Shown piece by piece: positions 57,843 through 64,000 of a stretch of 64,000 bases of DNA; position 1 is the first letter of the stretch; each line of letters starts with the position of its first letter. The position numbers and the translations under genes are program-made. The stretch is from an uncultured Parabacteroides sp. (GTDB lineage Bacteria; Bacteroidota; Bacteroidia; Bacteroidales; Tannerellaceae): contig CAJTMR010000002.1 of assembly GCA_910577325.1 (NCBI GenBank), positions 62,001 through 126,000 on the forward strand, read 5' to 3'. A model generated the notes under the pieces. It saw only the letters and a program-made list of their open reading frames with translations. It ran no database searches and was not told the DNA's origin.

Positions 57843-58730
57843 ATGAACAGACGCAAATTTATTCAGACAGGGGTAGCCGGTGTTGCCGGTTTGTCTTTAG
57901 CCCGTACGGGTTTTGCTAATATGCAGATGGTCGTTCCTTCGGATGTGTTGGTCGACAAGGTGAAACTGGGAAAGACCGGATTGAAAGTTTCCCGGATAGC
58001 TATCGGGACCGGGACGAAAGGATGGAATTACCAGTCCAATCAGACCCGGCTTGGATTGGATAATTTTGTGAAGATGGCCCATCATGGTTATGAGCGTGGC
58101 ATCTGTTTCTTTGACATGGCCGATATGTATGGTTCACAGCCTTTCGTCGGGAAAGTACTGAAAGAATTGCCTCGCGAAAAACTGACTTTGATGACGAAGA
58201 TGTGGACTTACGACGAAGGATCGGAAAAACGCGAGCCGGTCGGCAAAACCCTTGATCGTTTTCGGCAGGAAGTCGGTACGGACTATTTCGATATTCTCTT
58301 GCTACATTGTATGACAAAGGGTGACTGGGCGGAAACCCGTAAGTTTTATATGGACGGTCTGGCAAAAGCCAAGCAGGATGGTATTGTGAAAGCAGTCGGT
58401 GTCTCTTGTCACAATTGGGATGCAATGGTCGAGGCTGTCAATAACCCGTGGTGTGACGTTATCCTCGCCCGCTTGAATCCGTTCCAAAGTCATATGGATG
58501 GTACGACCGAAGCTGTAAACGAACTTTTAGGTAAGGCTCGAAAGAAAGGAAAGGGACTTATCGGAATGAAAATTTTCGGTGAAGGCAAACACATCTCCGA
58601 TGCCGAACGTGAGCGTTCTATTCGTTTTGCCGTTACTGAAAGTAACCTGCACTGTATGACACTCGGTTTGGAGTCCGTAGCGCAGATGGATGATGCGGTA
58701 GAGCGGGTGATGCGGAATGTTAGAGGATAG
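57843..58730 (+). CDS. Tat-exported aldo/keto reductase
   Basis: 295 aa. Twin-arginine signal MNRRKFIQTGVAGVAGLSLA, so it is a probable substrate of the TatAC encoded at 18.7-19.8 kb. The reductase barrel follows: VKLGKTGLKVSRIAIGTGTK, CFFDMADMYGSQPFVGKVL (catalytic Asp and Tyr), MTKMW (Lys), and DILLLHCM (the His region). It is about 30 residues shorter at the C-terminus than cytosolic relatives. Substrate unknown. In a probable operon with nhaA and the macroglobulin gene, which starts 18 nt later. Confidence 0.9.
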   Translation: MNRRKFIQTGVAGVAGLSLARTGFANMQMVVPSDVLVDKVKLGKTGLKVSRIAIGTGTKGWNYQSNQTRLGLDNFVKMAHHGYERGICFFDMADMYGSQPFVGKVLKELPREKLTLMTKMWTYDEGSEKREPVGKTLDRFRQEVGTDYFDILLLHCMTKGDWAETRKFYMDGLAKAKQDGIVKAVGVSCHNWDAMVEAVNNPWCDVILARLNPFQSHMDGTTEAVNELLGKARKKGKGLIGMKIFGEGKHISDAERERSIRFAVTESNLHCMTLGLESVAQMDDAVERVMRNVRG

Positions 58731-58748
58731 TTATCAAATTAGGGAAAT

Positions 58749-61700
58749 ATGGCGAAGTACCTGTATTATATTTGTGCCTGCTGTCTTTTGTTTTTATTCA
58801 GCGGATGTGAAGGAAAAAATAAGGGTGAGGTTGATGCTCTGCCTTTCAGTCCTTATGTGGAGGCGTTTACCTCCGGTACGATTTCAAGATATACGCCTGT
58901 ATATCTGATTTTCAATCAGGAAATAGCGAACGACAGGATGAAATCCGGCCGGCTTCGTGATCTGGTCAGGATCAAACCCGAAACAGCCGGTGAGTTTGCT
59001 TTCGAAAACAACCGGACGATTGTTTTCAAGCCGTCCGAGAGTTTCAAGCGTAATACTCGTTATGAGGTAAAGGCAGACCTTTCGGAGTGGTTTGACACGG
59101 AACGGAAGGATAAATATTTTACTTTCGGATTTTCCACGCAGCCTTTGCTGTTGCATGCCAACTTGCAATCCGTCGATATCAACAAGAAGAATGAAAACAA
59201 CTACGACATTACCTGCTCGTTGTTCACGCCAGACAGGGAGATGCCCGAAACCGTGGAGTCGCTTGTCCGTTTCTCAGAAAAGGCGGATGCCACTTGGCAG
59301 CATAGTCCTGATGGAAAGAGGCACGAAGTTTCCCTCCCGAACATACAAGCCGGAACGAATGTCGCACGTGCTTTTAAACTGTTTGTCGCCCCGAATAAAC
59401 TGGATGTGCCGGAAGAGGAACTGTTATCTGTCGACATTCCCGAGTTGAACGATTTCACTGTGTATGAGGTCGGATATGTTGCGGAGCCGGAGCGCTATGT
59501 CGAAGTCACTTTTACGAAACTACTCGACGCGGCACAGAACATGCAGGGACTTGCTTGGATCGATGGCAATAAATCGGAGACCGTCAATGTAGAGGGTAAT
59601 AAGCTTCGCCTCTATCCTGATGCGGGTAGCAAAGGTGCTCTGAATGTCCATCTGAACCTGAACATCAGGAGTAAAAACGGGCTGAACCTGAAAGAAAGTA
59701 TTGTCCGTCAGATTGTAGTTAATGAAGAAAAGCCGGAAGTTCGTTTTATTGGGAATGGTGTGATCGTCCCGCAATCCACACAGTTGACCGTTCCCTTTCA
59801 AGCTGTCTACCTGCGTGGTGTAGTGGTACGTGTCATTAAGATATTTGAGCAGAACATCGGACAATTTCTTCAAATAAACGATCTTGAAGGGACGAGTGAC
59901 TTGATGCGAGTCGGCCGTTTGATTGCGCGTAAAACGATCTTTTTTGATGAAAATGCCATTCGGGACATCGGTCGTTGGAATACTTTCGCAATCGACCTGA
60001 AAGAACTGATTGATCCCGAGCCCGGCGCTATCTATCGGGTGGAATTGTCGTTCAACCGGGACTTGTCTGCCTATCCTTGCGAAGATTTCGTGAAAAAAAG
60101 TAAAGAACAACTGCTTGCCGATGACGAGATCAAGTTCAAGGAAGAGAGTTGTCGTTTCAACAAAGGTGGTTATTACTATTATAATGGAGACTTGGATTGG
60201 TCGGATTATAAATACAGCGAACGCAATGATCCTTGTTCGACCAGTTACTACTATGATACGACCGTCGGCAAGAACGTCCTTGTTACCAATCTCGGCCTGT
60301 TGGCGATGGCTGGTGAAGATAACGAAATGACTGTCCTTGTACATAACATCCTCGATACCCGTCCGGAGAAAGGCGTCAAAGTTGCCGCTTACAATTACCA
60401 GCGTCAGGAATTAGCCTCCGGGGTCACGGACGATAAAGGGCAGGTGCGCTTCTCATTGAAAGACGGTAGACCGTTTTATTTGACCGCCTCACTCGGACAG
60501 CAACGTTCGTATCTCCGTGTGGACGACGGTTCTGCCTTGTCGCTGAGTTCTTTTGATGTCTCCGGCGAAGTCGTGCAGAAAGGTGTCAAAGGCTTTATTT
60601 ACGGTGACCGAGGTGTGTGGCGTCCGGGTGACACGTTGCACCTTGGCTTTATGTTGAACGACCGCGGCGGGATGCTTCCTGAAAACCATCCGGTCATCAT
60701 GGAACTCTATAACCCGCTTGGTCAGCTCTACCTGCGTAAGACACAGACAAAAGGCGAATTGGGATTGTATGCTTTTGATATGCCGATCGAGCCTGACGTC
60801 CCGACAGGTGCTTGGAACGTCAGTGTGAATGTCGGCGGTGTCACGTTTACAAAGCGTCTTCGTATCGAGACAATCAAACCGAATCGTTTGAAGATATCCC
60901 TTGCGATGCCTGAAAAAAAATTGCTTCGTGGTGAACCCCTCGATGCCGCCATGCATGTGGAATGGCTACAGGGAGCGACTGCCCGCAATCTGAAATACGA
61001 TATCCAAGGAACCTTTATTTCGACTCCGACAACTTTTGCCGGTTACAAAAAATTTTATTTTGACGATCCTTCGAAAATTTTTAACAGCGAAGAAAGCAAA
61101 GTGATATCCGGAACAACCGATGCCGCAGGTAACGCCACTATCAAGGCTCGCTTCGAGATTGGCACTTCGGCTCCCGGCATGTTGTTAGCGAGTTTCGTTA
61201 CCCGTGTGTATGAGGAATCCGGCGATTTCAGTATCGATGCTAACCGGTCGTACTATTCGCCTTACCGCCGTTATGTCGGTATCAAGTCGCCTCGGCAAGA
61301 TGGGAAACCGTTGAAGACCGGGACCGAATATAAATATGAAGTGGCCTCTGTCAGCTACCTCGGACAGCCTGTAGCTAATACTGAACTCGAAGTGAAGGTT
61401 TACAAAGTTCATTGGTATTGGTGGTGGAGTTCCGATAATGGCAGCCTGGCGAATTACGTTTCCAACTCTTACAACAAGCCGGTGAAAACTTTTACCGTCC
61501 GTACAGGTGTGAACGGCACGGCCTCTTTCAACTTGAAATATGCCGATGCCGATTGGGGAACCTATTTCATTTCGGTGAAAGACAAGGAGAGCAAACACTC
61601 CACCGGTGTGATGAACTACTTTGACTGGCCTTACAGTGAAGGGCGGCGTGATGCTGATGGCTCTTCTTCTGCCAATATGCTCTCTTTCAAAACGGATAAG

Positions 61701-64000
61701 GAGACCTATGTGCCGGGCGAACAGATTATTGTCACCTTCCCTTCCGTGAAAGGAAGCCGTGCGATTGTCAGCATCGAGAACGGTACACGTGTCCTTTCAA
61801 CCACCGAGCATGTGTGTGACGACCGGCAGACCACGGTCAAGCTTGCCGTTACTCCCGATATGCAACCGAATGCGTATGTTTATATAACGTTGTTGCAACC
61901 ACACGGTATTACGAAGAATGACTTGCCGATTCGTATGTATGGTGTTGTTCCCTTTACGGTGACTTCTTCCGAAAGCCATTTGGTTCCGGTTATCCGTATG
62001 GCAGACGAGATTAAGCCCGAAGCCCCTTACCATTTGACGATTTCCGAAAAAAACGGCCGTGAGATGGCCTATACGTTGGCGATTGTCGATGAAGGGCTGC
62101 TTGATCTGACTCGCTTTGACACGCCTGACCCTTGGCAGGTGTTTAATGCCCGTGAGGCTTTGGGCGTCAATACTTGGGACTTGTATAATTATGTGGTCGG
62201 CGCGTATGGCGGCCGCATCGAACAATTGTTCAGTATTGGCGGCGACGATGCTTTGAACAAAGGACCGAAGGCGATTGTGAACCGTTTCAAGCCGGTTGTC
62301 CAGTTCGCCGGTCCGTTCTTGCTGAAAAAAGGAGAAAAGCGGCAGCATATTTATGAGATGCCAAACTACAATGGTCGCGTCCGTATCATGGTCGTTGCCG
62401 GAGACGGGAAGAGCTATGGGAATACGGAGAAGAGCGTACGTGTGCGTAAACCCGTCATGTTGCTCGGCACACTTCCGCGCATCATCGGCGTAGGAGAGGA
62501 GATGGTGGTTCCCGCTACCGTTTTTGCTACAGAAAAGGAGGTGGGAGACGTGCAGGTCACAATTGCCTGCTCTGATAACATGGAAGTAATAGGTGAGGCT
62601 GTCCGCACGTTACATTTTGAAGCAGTCGACGACAAATCTGCGCAGTTCCGTATCCGGGTGAAAGATATCCCTGGAGCCGGACATGTGAAGATCACGGCTT
62701 TGGGTAAAGGCGAAAAATCTGTCTATGAGACTGATATCGAAATTCGCTCCGTGCGCCGCCCGCAAGTCAAGGTAACTCCTGTGACACTCGAAGCCGGAAA
62801 GAGTTGGAAAGGAACAGCCGGCTTTCCCGGTGCGGACGGCACGAACTCTCTTGTGCTCGAAATGTCGGATGTCCGGCCCGTCAATCTTTCCACGCGGTTA
62901 TCCTACCTCATGGGCTATCCGCATGGGTGTGTCGAACAAATTACTTCGAAAGGTTTTCCGCAACTGTACTTAAGCAGGTTTGCCTCGTTAACCCGTGAAC
63001 AGGAACAATTGGCAGAGGCTGCCGTAAAAGAAGTGATTCGTCGACTGCGTTCCTACCAGACGGTAGACGGTTCTTTCTCCTATTGGCCCGGTGGAACGGG
63101 CAGTAGTGCTTGGGGAACTGTCTATGCCACCCATTTTCTGCTTGAAGCGGAGAAGAAAGGCTATCTTGTGCCCGAGGGCATGAAACGGAATGTACTGAAC
63201 GATCTGAGCCGCACCGCTCGTAACTGGAAACCGGAAGCTTCCCGTTTTGCCGAATCCGAAGAAATGACACAGGCATACCGCCTGTTCGTCCTTGCTTTGG
63301 GGCAAGTTTCCGAGGTCGGCGCGATGAATCGCCTGAAGGAGAGTAAGACACTTGCGCCCATGAGCCGTTATTTGTTGGCGGCCGGTTATGCTTTGATCGG
63401 ACGCCCGGATGTCTCGAAGGAACTGATAGCAAAGACGACGGTTCTGACAACCGCTTACTCCGAGCACGACCAGACGTTCGGAAGTGAACTGCGCGATACC
63501 TCTATCCGCCTGCTGACGCTCTGTCTGCTTGACAACGGAAAGGAAGCCGCTCTCTTGGCAAATGAGATTTCCGAAACGCTTGCATCTGACGAATGGCTGA
63601 GTACACAATCTACGGCATTCGCTTTGGTGGCATTTTCCGGTTATATGAACAAATACAAGGTTTCCGGCTCGATGGACTTCTCCTATACTTTGGGCGGCAA
63701 GACGGAAAAAGTTTCCACCTCCCGGAACATTTGGACGGAGACGTTGCTCGACAAGGCGGATTCTTCCTTCACTTTAGAGTTGAGGAACACCGGCAAATCT
63801 ACTTTGTTTGCCCGACTCGTGACCGAAGGTATCCCGGCTGAGGGTAAAGAGGAAGCCTATGCGAACGGCCTGACGCTTGCTGTCAGCTATGTGGATCAAG
63901 ACGGGCGTCCGGTGGATGTCTCCGCTTTGCGGCAAGGCACGAACTTCACGGCAGTAGTGACCGTCGCCAACCCGTCTCCGCGTGGCTATAGGCGTTTGGT
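58749..64000 (+). CDS. Alpha-2-macroglobulin family lipoprotein (5' part)
   Basis: At least 1750 aa; the frame is open to the end of the window. Signal peptide with lipobox at LFLFSGCEG. The N-terminal region has MG-type beta repeats (SPYVEAFTSG, YEVKADLSEWF); further on RPVYRPGD-like (GVWRPGDTLHLGFML) marks the MG2 domain, then the bait region, the AIVDEGLLDL segment, and the thioester motif HGCVEQ (C1394 to Gln1397). Bacterial macroglobulins trap proteases in the periplasm with penicillin-binding-protein partners. The C-terminal part lies beyond the window. Confidence 0.93.
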   Translation, partial: MAKYLYYICACCLLFLFSGCEGKNKGEVDALPFSPYVEAFTSGTISRYTPVYLIFNQEIANDRMKSGRLRDLVRIKPETAGEFAFENNRTIVFKPSESFKRNTRYEVKADLSEWFDTERKDKYFTFGFSTQPLLLHANLQSVDINKKNENNYDITCSLFTPDREMPETVESLVRFSEKADATWQHSPDGKRHEVSLPNIQAGTNVARAFKLFVAPNKLDVPEEELLSVDIPELNDFTVYEVGYVAEPERYVEVTFTKLLDAAQNMQGLAWIDGNKSETVNVEGNKLRLYPDAGSKGALNVHLNLNIRSKNGLNLKESIVRQIVVNEEKPEVRFIGNGVIVPQSTQLTVPFQAVYLRGVVVRVIKIFEQNIGQFLQINDLEGTSDLMRVGRLIARKTIFFDENAIRDIGRWNTFAIDLKELIDPEPGAIYRVELSFNRDLSAYPCEDFVKKSKEQLLADDEIKFKEESCRFNKGGYYYYNGDLDWSDYKYSERNDPCSTSYYYDTTVGKNVLVTNLGLLAMAGEDNEMTVLVHNILDTRPEKGVKVAAYNYQRQELASGVTDDKGQVRFSLKDGRPFYLTASLGQQRSYLRVDDGSALSLSSFDVSGEVVQKGVKGFIYGDRGVWRPGDTLHLGFMLNDRGGMLPENHPVIMELYNPLGQLYLRKTQTKGELGLYAFDMPIEPDVPTGAWNVSVNVGGVTFTKRLRIETIKPNRLKISLAMPEKKLLRGEPLDAAMHVEWLQGATARNLKYDIQGTFISTPTTFAGYKKFYFDDPSKIFNSEESKVISGTTDAAGNATIKARFEIGTSAPGMLLASFVTRVYEESGDFSIDANRSYYSPYRRYVGIKSPRQDGKPLKTGTEYKYEVASVSYLGQPVANTELEVKVYKVHWYWWWSSDNGSLANYVSNSYNKPVKTFTVRTGVNGTASFNLKYADADWGTYFISVKDKESKHSTGVMNYFDWPYSEGRRDADGSSSANMLSFKTDKETYVPGEQIIVTFPSVKGSRAIVSIENGTRVLSTTEHVCDDRQTTVKLAVTPDMQPNAYVYITLLQPHGITKNDLPIRMYGVVPFTVTSSESHLVPVIRMADEIKPEAPYHLTISEKNGREMAYTLAIVDEGLLDLTRFDTPDPWQVFNAREALGVNTWDLYNYVVGAYGGRIEQLFSIGGDDALNKGPKAIVNRFKPVVQFAGPFLLKKGEKRQHIYEMPNYNGRVRIMVVAGDGKSYGNTEKSVRVRKPVMLLGTLPRIIGVGEEMVVPATVFATEKEVGDVQVTIACSDNMEVIGEAVRTLHFEAVDDKSAQFRIRVKDIPGAGHVKITALGKGEKSVYETDIEIRSVRRPQVKVTPVTLEAGKSWKGTAGFPGADGTNSLVLEMSDVRPVNLSTRLSYLMGYPHGCVEQITSKGFPQLYLSRFASLTREQEQLAEAAVKEVIRRLRSYQTVDGSFSYWPGGTGSSAWGTVYATHFLLEAEKKGYLVPEGMKRNVLNDLSRTARNWKPEASRFAESEEMTQAYRLFVLALGQVSEVGAMNRLKESKTLAPMSRYLLAAGYALIGRPDVSKELIAKTTVLTTAYSEHDQTFGSELRDTSIRLLTLCLLDNGKEAALLANEISETLASDEWLSTQSTAFALVAFSGYMNKYKVSGSMDFSYTLGGKTEKVSTSRNIWTETLLDKADSSFTLELRNTGKSTLFARLVTEGIPAEGKEEAYANGLTLAVSYVDQDGRPVDVSALRQGTNFTAVVTVANPSPRGYRRL

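Noticed and set aside
1..64000. CRISPR arrays, rRNA or tRNA genes
   Set aside because: No regularly spaced repeats with unique spacers were seen, and no tRNA or rRNA signature was recognised on either strand by reading.

Overview
The window is a chromosomal segment from a Bacteroidales bacterium, most likely close to Parabacteroides or Bacteroides. The basis is a SusC/SusD pair, a GH92 glycosidase, the Bacteroidetes forms of RpoZ and BamD, a DUF3244-type protein, Tat genes of only TatA and TatC type, and promoters of the Bacteroides type (-7 box TAnnTTTG). No rRNA, tRNA or CRISPR array was recognised. Genus is an inference from gene content only.

Layout. 0-6.5 kb: HAD phosphatase, beta carbonic anhydrase, a 56-residue protein, two structured intergenic segments, a relic of an MgrA-type aldo/keto reductase, an AddB-like PD-(D/E)XK nuclease carrying two in-frame copies of a repeat, and an M28 peptidase. 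6.6-11.6 kb (minus): SusD and SusC. 11.6-12.5 kb: a gene-free stretch bounded by a perfect 20-bp inverted repeat. 12.5-20.8 kb: housekeeping genes (DUF4293-like, rpoZ, bamD, ACT protein, paaK, GH92 mannosidase, an AAA-ATPase relic, tatC, tatA, fabD). 20.9-23.4 kb (minus): an outer-membrane barrel and a LysM/periplasmic-binding protein.

24.1-48.6 kb (plus) is an accessory island and the most interesting part. It looks like two related blocks in tandem. Block A: AAA-ATPase/nuclease, membrane-spanning TPR-HTH regulator, DUF3244-like protein, stand-alone LytTR protein, LanC-like protein, glycosyltransferase relic, beta-propeller lipoprotein, truncated C39 exporter. Block B: decayed AAA-ATPase/nuclease, a second TPR-HTH regulator, beta-propeller, Cys-rich peptide precursor 1, DUF3244-like protein, a 914-residue glycosyltransferase / LanC-like / glycosyltransferase / sulfotransferase fusion, LanC-like protein, GT4, Cys-rich precursor 2, beta-propeller, a VKOR-thioredoxin membrane oxidoreductase, GT2, intact C39 peptidase-ABC exporter, HlyD adaptor and an unknown protein. 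I infer a system that makes, oxidises (disulfides), probably glycosylates and sulfates, cleaves and secretes small Cys-rich peptides, controlled by signal-sensing lipoprotein regulators. The middle of block B is strikingly AT-rich while the exporter is GC-rich, so the locus is a mosaic.

48.8-64 kb (plus): HU-like protein, a small membrane protein and an M15 peptidase fused to a lipoprotein-like tail (a lysis-cassette-like set), a type-B-sorted (gliding C-terminal domain) protein, a lytic transglycosylase, uvrA, a small protein, a YigZ family protein, nhaA, a Tat-exported aldo/keto reductase, and the first 1750 residues of an alpha-2-macroglobulin that runs off the window.
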